Source of the DNA: Calocera cornea HHB12733
Lineage: Eukaryota > Basidiomycota > Dacrymycetes > Dacrymycetales > Dacrymycetaceae
Reading direction: 5' to 3'
Assembly (NCBI GenBank): GCA_001632435.1
Contig: KV424041.1
Span: 1 to 64,000 of the forward strand
DNA: 64,000 nucleotides
The notes under the pieces were generated by a model that was given only the letters and a program-made list of their open reading frames with translations, made no database searches and had not been told where the DNA came from. Position 1 is the stretch's first letter. Each line of letters starts with the position of its first letter. Below, piece after piece: positions 46,870-59,758 of the stretch. A program made the translations under genes and the position numbers.

Positions 46870-48121
46870 TCAATCTCCCAGTCTCCTGCCCGACCCTGGG
46901 TACGTCCTGCCTCGTGCACCCCCTGGCATACTATGGAGCCCATAAGGCGGTGGCTGTTCTTCATCGGCCTCTTCACCCATGACAGCAGTGGTATCAGACT
47001 CGGCTGCATCACCATCCACTTCAGCCGACAGAGGATGCCCGCCGCCTGGGAACCTACGACGATTCCTGCGAGAACGTGTCTGCGCTGGCTGAGGCACGAA
47101 CTGCTCGTCTTCTTCCATTGCCTCGTCGTCTTCGGGGTCGTTGTCATCCACCCCGTATTCATTGTGCTCCTCCAGGGCATCATGGGTGGTAAACTCGTGC
47201 GGCATCATAACCGTCGGAGCAGGAGGGAGGGAAATAGCGGGCGCAGGCTGAATGTGCGGAACCTGGCTCAATGGAGAACTGGGCATCGGAGAATCGGAGG
47301 ACGCCTGGGGTGACGTCGGAGCTGCGCCAGCCCGCGCCGCAGCCGCACCACGCTGTATACTCTCGCGCTCGTTCCTGCGCCGCACGGTCATTCTGTCTTC
47401 TTCGTATGCCAGCATTGCCTAATCAAGTCAAAAAAAATCCTGTCAGCTCGTGGTGCAGGGCTGGGTGCAACAATGACTCACCTTCCTAACCGCGGCGTCT
47501 TTGGCCGCCTTCGCCGCCTTGGCGCCCTCAGCGGCACGGGCTTCCTGGATCTCTCGAGCAGCTGACACCTCCCTTATCACTTCTGCCCCAACTCGAAGGC
47601 TCGTGAGTCTGGCAGGAGTGGGGTGAAATATGTAAACGGGCTGCAGATCCTGAACATCGAGGCGGAAACCGAGCTGCAGTGGGGCAGTTAGCGCGTAGGC
47701 ATGTGTAAGTATTCGGAAGACACGCACTTCGACAGCATACTCTAGTCCACCATTCACATCCAACAAAGTCCGCTTGATGAGCTTGTTCGTCGCCTTGAAT
47801 AATTGGAACTTCGGGTTATTCGGGTCTTTCGCAAGGTTGTCGGCGAGCGTCAGGAGGGTCTACGATATCACAGCGTAACGTTCACCATACATGTTTCCCT
47901 TTCGAGACAGGTATGGTACATACGTGAAAGCACTCTCCGATCGACTTCTTGTCGTTATGCTTCATAATGCCCGGATCGATCAACCTGCGAAACTGCTGGC
48001 GCAGCTCATGGTTGTCCTCATGATAGGCAACATGTAGCGCCGCTGCTTCTTTGGCCGCTTGGGCACGAGCCTGGGCAGCGGCGACAGCCTCTTCACGAGT
48101 CAATGCGGGTGGGGTGGACAT
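46870..48121 (-). CDS. PUB-domain protein
   Basis: The start at 48121 gives MSTPPALTREEAVAAAQARA, an Ala-rich helix, then IKKSIGECFH-type sequence. After an intron near 47870-47925 comes the PUB (PNGase/UBA) domain core: TLLTLADNLAKDPNNPKFQLFKATN, then GGLEYAVEVGFRLDV. PUB domains bind the C-terminal tail of the AAA ATPase p97/Cdc48. A second long helix (EIQEARAAEGAKAAKAAKDA) follows, and the C-terminal exon (47415-46870) is disordered and acidic, ending GRTYPGSGRRLGD. Neither a UBX nor a UBA domain is visible. Function beyond probable Cdc48 binding is not known. Confidence 0.75.
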
Positions 48122-50060
<1,939 letters not shown>

Positions 50061-50450
50061 CTTATGCGTTTGCTGTAACCGAGAACGGTACTGTGCCCCT
50101 GCCTCGCTCTGACTCCAAAAGTTTGCGATTCCTGTCACTTAATGCCCGCTTCATTCCTTTACCTACCTACTTCTGTCGGTATCATTCTGTAGTAATCATG
50201 CAATTGACCAGACACGCTCAAGCATGTCGTCCAACTTATATTCTACTGTTCAACCGGTGATCCCCCGATCAAGCAGGTTCGGAAATGTGTCTTCTTAGTT
50301 CTCCGAGAGGAGGAGGCATCTGCTCTTACTAAGTATCGGTTTCTGTGAGCATCATCATCATTCAGGAGGACAACCGGACCAGTGGAAGCTGCTTCCGCCT
50401 ACAACACGTCCTCGACGCGTCCCTCGCACCGAGGCTGGTTCACGACCAAA
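50061..50450. other. Intergenic, protease 3' UTR and MZT1 promoter
   Basis: 390 bp without a recognisable gene. T-rich stretches around 50140-50250 fit the protease 3' end. Confidence 0.45.
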
Positions 50451-50769
50451 ATGAGCTCTCGCGAGACGGATCGGGTGGCATCGGCACAGCAGACACTAGA
50501 CAGTAAGCCCGTTACCATAACTGGGGATGGTGGTGGCTGATGCAGCAATACAGTTCTGCACGATATCTCCCAGCTGCTCAACACCGGACTGGATAGGGAA
50601 ACACTCGCGACGTGTGTGGAGATGATAGAGAGGGGCACGAATCCCGAGGCTCTGGCTGTGAGTATAATCTGCGCTCCTTTGGCAGCAAGGATATTGACAT
50701 GGTGCTCAGGCTGTTGTACAAGAGATGCGGAAGGAGAAGGCAGGCTTGAGCGCGAGGGATTCCAACTGA
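50451..50769 (+). CDS. MZT1: MOZART1 (mitotic-spindle organizing protein 1)
   Basis: A tiny gene of three exons coding about 72 residues. Exon 1 begins [17 protein letters not shown], exon 2 gives [19 protein letters not shown] and [15 protein letters not shown], and exon 3 gives [19 protein letters not shown]. This covers the whole MOZART1 domain, which docks gamma-tubulin complexes to their recruitment factors at spindle poles. The two introns (about 50500-50553 and 50659-50709) are GT-AG and close in frame. No individual open frame is longer than 77 codons here, so simple ORF calling would miss it. Confidence 0.93.
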
Positions 50770-50901
50770 GGGAGAAGTTATGGACGCTTGCCAGATGAAC
50801 GAACTGGACATCCGTCAAGGTCGATCTGTGTGTCAGTATGAGGCGGAATACGCCGTTGGATGAAATCGCGATACATCCTATGTATTAACATGATCAAGTC
50901 A

Positions 50902-52473
50902 TCATAATTCATCATTATCCTCAACATCGCTCTCATCCCCGAGCTCTGGTGCCTTGCTCCAATCCACCTCCGGCAGATCCACAACCTCCGCAACCACCTC
51001 TTCGTGCTCCGCATCTTTGAACTTCTTGCTCACCATCCACCCCGGCACGGCCTTGGGAGGGAGTGCCTCCTCGCCCTCCTTGTCTGGACCGGCCCTCCTC
51101 TCCTTCCGCCCCACACCCCGCTTGGGCTTGTTCTTTTGCTCTTTCTCGTCCGCCAGGTCCAGCGTCGCATACAAGTTCTTCAATCGCTGGGAACGCCAGG
51201 GCAAACCCCGGACACGGAACGACTTCTGCGGGGATGCGTCGCCGTCTTCATTATCGTCGACGTCGTCTTCAGGGTACGAGTCCGAGGACTCGCTGCTCAT
51301 CATCGCCAGCTCGAGAGCACCATCGAACGCCTTGTCCTGCAGCGTGGGGACCAGCGCGCGTGCAGCGACCCGGTGCGCGAGCTTGGCCTTCTTCCTGTTC
51401 GCGCGTCGCGCACGCTTGCTCTTCTTCTCCAACCGCTGTTCCTCCGTCTCTGGTGCCAAGCCCGCCTGCGCACGCGCCTTCTGCCGGAATGTCACAAACG
51501 CCTGATCGAAAGCGCGATCCACGACAGCATACGCAAAGTCCTGCTCCGCCACGAGCGGATAGAGCGAGCGCGACGCCTGCAGATCGGCGATGAACAGCGC
51601 TTTCATGCGTCCGTTATGCGGCGACTGCTTCGGCGTCTTGTCCCACACCCACTTGATAGGCATACCAGGCACGTATGGCTCGTCCTCCACGTGAGACGCG
51701 GGGAGCACCTTGTCCGAGGCGATGCCCATGACGCGGAGGAGGTGCACTCGCGTCGCCGTCTGGATCGTGGTCGGGCGCGAGTCCTTCTTGCGCCGCCCGT
51801 TCAGCTTGCGCCATTGCTCGATGTGGAACTCAGTCAGGCCTGCAGTGACGGGGTCCATGGATGCCAGGAGGATCCGGTCGGGAGCTGGGCCGGGGTCGCG
51901 TGTCCGCTTGCCGAGGAGGGAAGAGCGCATGTCGGGCGGGGGAGCGGGGAAGAGGGCTGGTGGATAGACCGAGCCTTGCGGCAGGGGTTGGATCGGTCGA
52001 GGTACCGTCGCCGTAGAAACAGGTACGGAGGGCCTTGCAGGCGTCACAGTCTGGGAACCTGGCACTGCAGGCGACGATGTCGTAGACACGGTCGAAGGAC
52101 CTGGCACGTTGTTCGCCTCCTTCCCAGTGACCATCCTCTTCAGCGCGTCGATCTGCTGCTGCATACTCGTGAAGCGGATGTCCATCTCCGCGATCCGCGC
52201 TTTATACCGCGCCTCGACGTTCGCCTCCCATTCTGACCTGCGCTTGCGCTCTGCTTCTTGAGCATCGCGGTTTGATTGGATCGAGCGAAGGAGGTCGGCG
52301 AGAAACTGCGCTTCGGGAGAGGCGAGTGCCGAGTTGACGCTGTGGTGATATCAGTAGATGTACATCTGGGGGGGCGGAATGAGTGCTTACGGGTCGTCCT
52401 GAAGACCTGTTCCACTCGCTGCCTCCGTCGAGGCAACATTCGCGACCGATGTGTTCCAGTTTGTGAGGGACAT
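50902..52473 (-). CDS. Uncharacterised protein with coiled coil, basic centre and acidic tail
   Basis: I do not recognise the family. The first exon starts at 52473 (MSLTNWNTSVANVAS). After an intron near 52340-52390 the sequence is FLADLLRSIQSNRDAQEAER, KRRSEWEANVEARYKARIAE and FTSMQQQIDALKRM, a likely coiled coil. A Ser/Thr/Pro-rich linker follows, then an ordered-looking block (TEFHIEQWRKLNGRRKKDS, PIKWVWDKTPKQSPHNGRMK, ADLQASRSLYPLVAEQDFAYAV), a very basic stretch (KKSKRARRANRKKAKLAHRV) that could be a nuclear signal, and an acidic tail ending SDVEDNDEL. Total about 500 residues. A nuclear or nucleolar location is inference. The gene is divergent with BCD1. Confidence 0.65.
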
Positions 52474-52668
52474 GACTGACGGGCGCCAATGTCGCTGGTA
52501 ATGCAATGGCGTTGAGCTGTGGCAACTCACAGAGTGCACGGGGAGGGAAACGTCCGGGCAATGTGATAAGCAGGGCGAGCGGAGGCAATTCTTTTCGTCA
52601 TAACGCGCTAACCTTTAAGGGTCTTCTGGGCGCTTGGCCACAGTTTGCTTGCATTCACACACCCTACG

Positions 52669-53970
52669 ATGACCGACATCTTCGAGCCTGTGGCCTCTTC
52701 GTCCTCCACTCCGCTGTGCTCAGTATGCCATTCCAAACCAGCAATATACACCTGCCCGCGCTGTCAATCCCGCACCTGCAGCGCGCACTGCTCGAAGGCC
52801 CACAAGGTCGCCCTGGCCTGCTCGGGGGAGCGGAACAAGGTCGCGTTCGTCAAGCCAGCGCAGTACGGCTATGGAGCACTGGTCAATGACTTGGTGTACC
52901 TCAGTGAGGTTGGGGACCATGTGAAAGAGTGGAGGAAGGATATGCCGAAGCGAGGGTTCGGACAACGAGGGCGTGGTCGAGGGAGGGGTAGGGGTAGGGG
53001 CAGGGGTAGGGGTGCAGCGCTGACGCGCATGGGCGCGGTCAGGGAAGGAGTCGGAAGAGCAAGGGAGAAAGTCGAGCAGGAATTGGAGAAGATTGACGCC
53101 ACTGTTGTCTGGATGCCTGAGGGGATGGAGAAGCGGGCGAAGAACTCCACCCGATGGGACGCGAGGGACAAGTACCTCCATTTGACGATCGAGTGTCGCT
53201 TCCGCTCCCGCGAAGCAGGGATCAAGCCTGTTACGGTGCTCTCGCATGATATCTCGATCCAAAACACACTATCCGCCCTGTTCGACCGGCTCAAACAGCA
53301 GAAGAAGACCCCGCTCCCGCCCTGGGCAGTCGACGCGCTCTCATCGCCCGACTCGCTCTTCCTCCTCCCGTCCTACCCCCCGCGCGGGCATTTCCTGCTC
53401 GACAAGACGAAGCCCTTGGAGGAGCTTCTGAAGGGGAAGACGTGGGTCGAGTGGCCGATCATCGAGGTCTGGGAGAAGGCCACGTTCAAGGGTCAGATCT
53501 GGCAGGGGGGAGTGCGTAGAGCTGCTGAGGGTGGGGAAGGGGCACCGCCGGCGAAGAAAAGGAAGGTCGAGGCTGATGGGGAGGTGCTCAAAGGGCTTGT
53601 TGGGGGCTACGACAGCGACGAGGAGGAGGATGAAAAAGAGGACGGAGAGCTTCAGGTGTCATTCGCTGCGAAACGGCCTTTGGTGCTGTATCCGGATGAC
53701 GACGATGATGCTGAGCTTATCGACATCGTCACACAGCGAGATGACGACCAAGAAGGCGAAGAGGGGGAAGAGGGCGAGGAAGAAGAGGAAGAGGAAGATG
53801 GAGCCGAAGTTGAAATCTCTCCAGAGGAGCTCGAGCGGATGCGTCAGGAGCTCGCGCAGAGCATCGCTGAAGCTGCTAAGCAAGACGACCTAGAGGACGA
53901 TGACGACGATGACGACACGGCTACTCTGCAGCACCTTGATCAACTGGTCCAGAAGACTCATGGAGTATGA
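52669..53970 (+). CDS. BCD1: Box C/D snoRNA protein 1 (HIT zinc finger)
   Basis: BCD1/ZNHIT6 is needed for assembly of box C/D snoRNPs in the nucleus. An intronless frame of about 433 residues starts MTDIFEPVASSSSTP (an in-frame ATG at 52645 is the alternative). The HIT zinc finger follows at once: CSVCHSKPAIYTCPRC, then CSAHCSKAH. A Gly/Arg repeat (RGRGRGRGRG) separates it from the BCD1 core (VWMPEGMEKRAKNSTRW, LTIECRFRS, HDISIQNTLSALFDR). The C terminus is highly acidic with a short helical end. The RG repeat is encoded by a G-rich tract listed separately. Confidence 0.88.
   Translation: MTDIFEPVASSSSTPLCSVCHSKPAIYTCPRCQSRTCSAHCSKAHKVALACSGERNKVAFVKPAQYGYGALVNDLVYLSEVGDHVKEWRKDMPKRGFGQRGRGRGRGRGRGRGRGAALTRMGAVREGVGRAREKVEQELEKIDATVVWMPEGMEKRAKNSTRWDARDKYLHLTIECRFRSREAGIKPVTVLSHDISIQNTLSALFDRLKQQKKTPLPPWAVDALSSPDSLFLLPSYPPRGHFLLDKTKPLEELLKGKTWVEWPIIEVWEKATFKGQIWQGGVRRAAEGGEGAPPAKKRKVEADGEVLKGLVGGYDSDEEEDEKEDGELQVSFAAKRPLVLYPDDDDDAELIDIVTQRDDDQEGEEGEEGEEEEEEEDGAEVEISPEELERMRQELAQSIAEAAKQDDLEDDDDDDDTATLQHLDQLVQKTHGV
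52981..53012 (+). repeat. GGGGTA-type G-rich tract inside BCD1
   Basis: Five runs of four guanines separated by TA or CA dinucleotides, on the coding strand, encoding part of the Arg-Gly repeat. It meets the usual sequence criterion for a G-quadruplex and resembles telomere-like repeats, though codon structure alone explains it. Confidence 0.85.
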
Positions 53971-54181
53971 CAGATAGAGATCTTGTATACCCTCGCTCTC
54001 AACAGACGATTACGGCTTGGTAGGTCTCCTTGCAATTCATATAACACGTTTTCAGTAGTGGTGCACACAAATAGTTGTTCTTCCACCCCACAGCGTCAAA
54101 GAGTCATTGTGGCTCGGTCCAGGCTTCATGTACACCTCTATGAATAAATATGTGTAAAAGTACAGGGTATTATGTAGGGAA

Positions 54182-55724
54182 TCAGAAAGAGAAGACGACT
54201 TGCTGCGAAAGATGCCAGCCGAGCGTGGCCACAGCGTCGCATAGCATACGTCGTATAGTCGGTACACGCCACGCCTTCGACTTCTGCAAAAGGACGTTAG
54301 CACGGCCTCAAAGCTGAAAACGCTCGCGCGCGTACAGTTACTGGTCCAACAGTTACAGTGTTCCCTTGCTGCCGGAGCACCATGTCCACCTCCTTCATCC
54401 TCGTGTCGTGCTCGATCGCCGATGGGTCCTCACAGCCTGCAGTGCACCTCGGCAGAGGGTCATAGTACCCTTCTTCGTCCAGCGCCTCATCCATATCAGG
54501 CTCGATCGGCTTCTGCACATCTATCTGCCTCGCCTCCCCGGCTTCTGGAGGGTGAGCGAAGGAAACATAGCGGTGCTTGTCGAGCAGTGGTAAGCAGGAC
54601 GCGATGGGGTACCAGGTGTACTCCTCGGGGTCGAGGAGGAAGGAAGGTGAATAGTCACCCTTGTAACGCATCTTTTGACAGGTGTGAATGTAATACCCTG
54701 CCACGAAGGTCAGTCTCATTCTTCGCATATAAAAGGAGATGACCTACCCATATACAGGTACTTCAGTCCCTCCAGCCCTGCCTCATGCATCTCCCTCGCG
54801 AGCATGGCCTCCCTGAGCGCGCTGATCTTGCCCATCCCCCACTGTTCGAACCTCGAAGAATACATGAAGTATACGCTGCTGACGCAGCTGGGCAGAATAT
54901 CGATCACCCCGAGGGCGATGAGCTCCCCGTCGAAAATATACTTCTGGTGATAGGAGCCGTACTGTTGGGGCAGACCAGAAGGCGGGGAGCGAGGATAAGG
55001 GATGGGTTCCGGCTATCGCATCCCTCAGAATACATCGCCGGAGCCGGTGGAGGAAACTCACTATTAGCGGACTATGGCAAAGAAACCGCTTGAACCCGGC
55101 CGAGGACTTCTCCTCGTCTTTATGCACGTGCTCCTGGTAGTCCTGATACAGCGCAAACTTGTCCTCGCTAAACGAAGCCAGCTCGAGCACGACCTTTCTT
55201 CCCTCCCCGTCAGCCGAGCGCATATATGCGGCTAAGCGCCCACGCACCTCGAATTTGTGGGCCGGAGTCGTATCCTGCTCCATATATGCAGCCTCGGACG
55301 CGTGCACCGCCGCCTTCAGGTCAAACGGCGTGTTATCCCTCCCCTTATGCTTCTTCTTCTTCCCCGCGTCCATATCCACATCCACCTCCTTGCCCTTGCC
55401 CTTCTCCCCCTCCAGCACAAACCGGTTCCACGCCTTGAGCGCCTGCTTCTGGCTCTTGCTCTTCTTCAGCAGCGGCGCCTCGAGCCGAATCGTATACTGC
55501 GGGCAGCACGTGCGGCCCATGTCGGGCTTGTACGCATACGCACCCGAGCGCCGCCACCCGCGGTCGAGCATCTGCTGGTAGGCGGCGCAGGACAGCTGGC
55601 GCGGGTGGATGCCGTAGGAGATGGAGGTGGGGAGGGCGGAGCGCTCGCCCGGCGGGGAACAGTAGCCGCAGGGGTGCTGGGAGAGCCCCGCGGTCGGGGA
55701 GAGGAGGGAGAGGGGCGCGGACAT
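54182..55724 (-). CDS. ATE1: Arginyl-tRNA--protein transferase
   Basis: ATE1 adds arginine to N-terminal Asp/Glu (and oxidised Cys), creating N-degrons. The first exon begins MSAPLSLLSPTAGLSQHP with the conserved cysteines CGYC and later RTCCPQYTIRLE; these sit in the N-terminal domain reported to bind a metal cluster. SYGIHPRQLSCAAYQQMLDRGWRRSG is typical. After the intron at about 54970-55073 the catalytic GNAT-like half reads YGSYHQKYIFDGELIALGV, SSVYFMYSSRFEQWGMG and GLKYLYMG, then YYIHTCQKMRYKGDYSPS and YTWYPI. The last exon (54278-54182) supplies the C-terminal helix. Length about 440 residues. Convergent with BCD1. Confidence 0.92.
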
Positions 55725-56154
55725 CGATGGTCGGGGGTTGGAGAGGGCACACGAGCACAGTCAGGCAGGGCACGATAACGCGTCTCCCCTCGTCAGGGAC
55801 AACGTAATGCGGGGAGGCGGTTGCACAGAGGTTCCGCGAGCATCGTGCCCGCCACACGCCGCCAGCACACCGGCCCAAAGCGGCTACAGGTGATAAGAAT
55901 AAGGCAATGATCCACATTACAGAGTACATATGCAGGTATGAAGATGCTACAACTACATACAGACGGTGACAGCGTGGTATGGCAGAGCAAGCGGGCGGGA
56001 CAATAGTAGGCGGCCGATGCGGGGGGGATCGTGGTTGGATCTTGGATCATGGATCATGGTTGCGGCGTCGTGAGGTGGTGCAAGATGGTGAGCAAATAAC
56101 AAACATAGGGGATGAAAGCGCGAACATGTAAAAAGTGGAAGAAAAGTGAAGTTC
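55725..56154. other. Intergenic, ATE1 promoter and PROPPIN 3' end
   Basis: 430 bp on the promoter side of ATE1. No gene or distinct motif seen. Confidence 0.45.
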
Positions 56155-57501
56155 TCAGCCCCAGCCGTCCCACCGGCCGTACCTTCTGAACTCCTCCAAG
56201 CTCAACTGCCGGCTCACCGACTCACCTTCCCGCTCCTTCCCCTTCTCGCTCTCCTTCGGCCTGTCGGGCAAGCTGAGCCGGTACCACCCTCCCGCCCAGG
56301 TGAGAGCGACCAGCTTGTGCTCGACCTCGCCCTCGCGCGGCCGGCCGCGCTCGTCCACCGCTTGCTCCTCCACCCACGCGCAGACGCAGCGGATCTCGGG
56401 CTCGTCCGGTAGGACAAAGGTGCCTAGATCGGTGTGCGTTGCGGGCTGGGGGAGGCGAAATGTCGCGTAAGACCACTCGGACTGGAAGTACTTCGGCAAG
56501 GGTAGCACAGCGCTCAAGGGGGCGAGCGCAGAGCGCTGATTGATGCTCGTTCCGGGTCCATCGAGGCCAAGGGAGAAGACGTGGATCGTCCCCTTATCCG
56601 ACCAGACGGCGAGTTCCCGCTCGTCCTTCCGGAACGCGGTTCCATAAATCTCCGCCTTGTCGGCTCCTCGCCGCAGCTCGCGCACGACCGTGCCTGTGAG
56701 CGCGTCCCACACGCGCACAAGCGTGCCTTTCTCGCTGCTAGTAGCCAGGAGCGTTCCAGACGGTGGGCAGGAGAGCGAGGTCAGCCGCCCCGTGTGCGCA
56801 GCGATGATCGTCACCGGATTCCGGGGTGTCGGGAGTGTTCGTTTCGGTGGTTTGCTGAGCGAGTGCCGCCGTACTGGCTTGCCGGATTCCTTCGCTGGCC
56901 CCGGACAGGGCGAAAGATGCAGCAGATGCACGTGCCCATCCTGCTTCCCCGGGAAGGCGAGCAGCGTCGCCCTCTGCGCGCTCGCGAATGCCAGCAGCCC
57001 GCGCTCGTTATCGCACGTCTCCCACTCCCCCAGCCTGCTTACGAGCGCGATCTCTCCGCCAATCTCAAACACGCACACGCGCCTCCTCAGCGCCACGGCG
57101 AGCATGCCCCGCCGGCAAGCGAGCCCGCGCACGATCTCGCGGAACTCGAGCTCGGCGACGTCCACCCCCTGGGCAGCGTTGTGCAAGATGACCTTGTTCG
57201 GCGGGTACAGCGGGTTGAGCCCTCCTCCGACAAGGAACAGCAGGTTCGTGCTGTGCAGGGGGACGACGTGTGCGAGCGTGCCATTCGGGATATCTGCACA
57301 GTCACCTCAGCCTGCCGCCACCCACTAACATCAGGACAATGAAGGCTCACCCCGGTGTGTGATAAGCCTGAGTGGGTTGGCGAGATATACGGCGTACCCC
57401 TGGGGTGTGATCGTGGTGAAGACATGGCTGTCCTGGTCAAAGCGCGCGTTGACGATGACGGTCTGGAGGGTCGGGGTGATCGTGTGCCGTGCGAGGTGCA
57501 T
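56155..57501 (-). CDS. HSV2: PROPPIN WD40 protein, Hsv2/WIPI type
   Basis: Beta-propeller protein that binds PI3P and acts in autophagy-related membrane events. Exon 1 from 57501 gives MHLARHTITPTLQTVIVNA and FDQDSHVFTTITPQGYAVY. Exon 2 gives TLAHVVPLHSTNLLFLVGGG, NPLYPPNKVILHNAAQG and the propeller core (ERGLLAFASAQRATLLAFPG, GTLLATSSEKGTLVRVWD). The phosphoinositide-binding loop is LRRGADKAEIY, the LRRG variant of the FRRG motif, as in the WIPI3/4-Hsv2 branch. SDKGTIHVFSLG follows. About 410 residues, one intron. The LRRG motif supports Hsv2 rather than Atg18, but the exact orthology needs a tree. Confidence 0.86.
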
Positions 57502-58020
57502 CCTCTGGTGCTCCGGGGTGGAGCGGCCAGCGGGCTACTAGCTGGGCTGCGCGTGTGAGGGTATCCTCTGGGGTGGATGCTACTAGCTGCGGCCGGAGTA
57601 TCTTCTGCGAGTGGTAGGAAGAGAAGCAGGTGTGGGTGGTGACGCGTACAGGACGCAATGACTGGAGGGTACGAGGCCCGGTCGAGGAGGGCACAGGCTG
57701 GGGATGGGATAGGGTGCTGCTGCTGCAATGAACCGGCCACGCCCCTGTCGCTACCCGCCCCTGACCCGAGCGCTTCCTCCACGCGTCGGAGCCGCTCTTC
57801 CGACACCTTCCCGACCACCCGCCGATGTCCTGGAGATGGGATAGTGCAACAATTAACTTATTCTATACAAAGGTAGATATATGCGGCAACACAGCAGGCG
57901 TCCATCCTCCCAAAACAAAATGGACCTGGGCCGCTCCGACTAGTGCGGATGACAGGTCATGCATGCGCGTCAAAGCCGCAAGCCAAGGGCCTATGGCCAT
58001 CGTTTGGGAACAGCAGCATC
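57502..58020. other. Intergenic, PROPPIN promoter and IMP2 3' end
   Basis: 519 bp without a recognisable gene. CT-rich stretches near 57725-57790 lie upstream of the PROPPIN start. Confidence 0.45.
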
Positions 58021-58841
58021 TCACCGCACCCTCTTACCGCGCCTCTCCTCCCCACCCGCCCTCATCCACCTCTCCAGCTCCCTCCTCCCGCCCACAAGCC
58101 CCGCATGCACATACACCCTCTGCATCCTCCTCCTCGCCCGATCCAGCTCGTTCCTAAACGGGTTCCACGCCTGCCCCTGCCCTCCCTCCACCAGATCCAG
58201 CACGCTCGGCTTGCCCTCCCGCTCCTCTGCCGCAGCCTGCCAGACGCCCCCGAGCGGGCGGGCGCGCGAGAGGGGCCATACAACGGCTTCTACGCGCGAG
58301 TCGACCAGCGCTAGGGAGACGGGGCCGAAGTGGTTTGAATCCGACGAGCGGAAAGGCTCGTCCCCTTCCACCCAGGCATGGAACGGCGGGATCGTGACGT
58401 ACGTGTCTGGGTACGGGGGCAGGGTGCGCACCACATCGCCCTCGAGGGCGAGGATGCGTTTTGTGATCAACAGATCCGGGATTGTTGGGTCCCTAACACA
58501 ATGCATCAGTGCAAGGCATATACCAGGCAAGGGTAAAGACGCACCTGAGCGTCACCACATCCCCCCTCCTGAGCTGCGTCGGCTCCGTCCTCCCCACATA
58601 CCTATTGCCGAGCACGATATCCTTCCCGAACCCCGGGTCGGGGTTGAACGTCGGCTGCATGCTGTTCCCGCGGACTTTGATGAGGGAGTAGCCGAGTTGG
58701 GTGAACATCTGCCGTCCAGTGGTTAGTGGGTCGGAGATCGGACGGTGAGACGATGGGAGCCCGCACCATGCCGAATGGCACCCAGAGGAGCACCTCAATT
58801 GCTGGCCGTGCGTACGGGCGGAAGGCGGAAAAGAATGACAT
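58021..58841 (-). CDS. IMP2: Mitochondrial inner-membrane protease subunit 2
   Basis: Signal-peptidase-like serine protease processing intermembrane-space proteins. Exon 1 (from 58841) gives MSFFSAFRPYARPAIEVLLW with one hydrophobic segment. It is spliced in frame to MFTQLGYSLIKVRGNSMQPT, where the serine in GNSMQPT is the catalytic nucleophile. LRRGDVVTL and, after a second intron, LLITKRILALEGDVV carry the lysine of the Ser-Lys dyad (KRILALEGD). HAWVEGDEPFRSSDSNHFGPV is the family box near the C terminus. The tail (about 60 Arg-rich residues after VWPLSRAR) is longer than in yeast Imp2. Three exons. Partner IMP1 is not in this window. Confidence 0.92.
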
Positions 58842-59092
58842 CGTGGGCGGAGAAGACCGTGGTGAGGAGGGTTATGGTCGGTGCATGATCGTGTGCAACA
58901 AAGAGCGGTGGTCAGGGACCACGGCAAGAACAAAATTACGAGTGCACTATTGATGTTTCTTCTTGACAACCAGTCTGTAAGGGATCCAGCAAGAGGCCCT
59001 CGCTCAAAATTGCATGTGTATTTCCTACATAACAGCAGCCGGTCCGTGTGTGAAGCATAAAACAGGCCATATTCCCGTGTAATCCCCGCGTT

Positions 59093-59758
59093 CTACTCCT
59101 CCGCAGGATATACCTTCCTCCCCTTATACCTTGTCCTATCCTCCGGATCCATACACCCTACCAACCTCCCGCCGGCTGCCTGAATCGCCCCCTTGGCAAT
59201 ATCCATCCCTGTCCAGCAGTTCGCAGCGCTCCAGGACTCCGCGAGCGCCCGGCTCGCGCTGTCGATCGTCTCCCACTCGAGCTCCCCCCGCTGATGCAGC
59301 ACCTGCAGCACACCGACGAGCAGGTGCACGCCTTGCGCCCAGCCGAGCAGCCCTGATTCCTGGGAGATGCCCTGGTCGTGCATCAGGTAGCTCGGGGCGA
59401 GCCCGAGCCACCGCCGGACACCGACTTGGTCGATCACTCTGGGCGGGCCGCTGCCTTCCGTCGGCTCGCCCATTTGCGAGAGGGCGAAGATCACGCCCCG
59501 GTGGTAGTTGAAGTTCGTGGCCGGATCAGGAATCTGCAGTAATGGCTGGGCGGGTGGGGTTGGCGGAGGTACTGGGAATCGCAGTTGGCCGCTGGAGCTC
59601 GACGCCGCCGCCTGCGTACTAGTTGATGTCGCCGGCACACTGGGGGCCGGTGCAGCGCTTGCACCGCGTCCCATTCCACTGCTGGGTGCACTGGAGGAGG
59701 CTGACGTCTGGCGAGCTGCGAGTCTCCGGCTTCGGCGTGGGGTCGTCTGCTCGCTCAT
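59093..59758 (-). CDS. Uncharacterised protein with one DPEDRT module
   Basis: Family not recognised. A single exon of 221 residues: a basic start (TPRRSRRLAARQ), a Ser/Ala/Pro-rich disordered segment to about residue 75, then an ordered, probably helical module. The module has VRRWLGLAPSYLMHD, GLLGWAQGVHLLVG, RGELEWETIDSASRALAES and the end motif MDPEDRTRYKGRKVYP. The same pattern recurs in the next gene on the same strand (61547-63127), so the two are tandem paralogues. No membrane segment, signal peptide or catalytic motif is evident. Confidence 0.7.
   Translation of the reverse strand: MSEQTTPRRSRRLAARQTSASSSAPSSGMGRGASAAPAPSVPATSTSTQAAASSSSGQLRFPVPPPTPPAQPLLQIPDPATNFNYHRGVIFALSQMGEPTEGSGPPRVIDQVGVRRWLGLAPSYLMHDQGISQESGLLGWAQGVHLLVGVLQVLHQRGELEWETIDSASRALAESWSAANCWTGMDIAKGAIQAAGGRLVGCMDPEDRTRYKGRKVYPAEE

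Noticed and set aside
51004..52236. 410-codon open frame antisense to the orphan coiled-coil gene
   Set aside because: Arg/Leu-rich shadow frame; the minus-strand reading has sensible domain structure and a spliced start.
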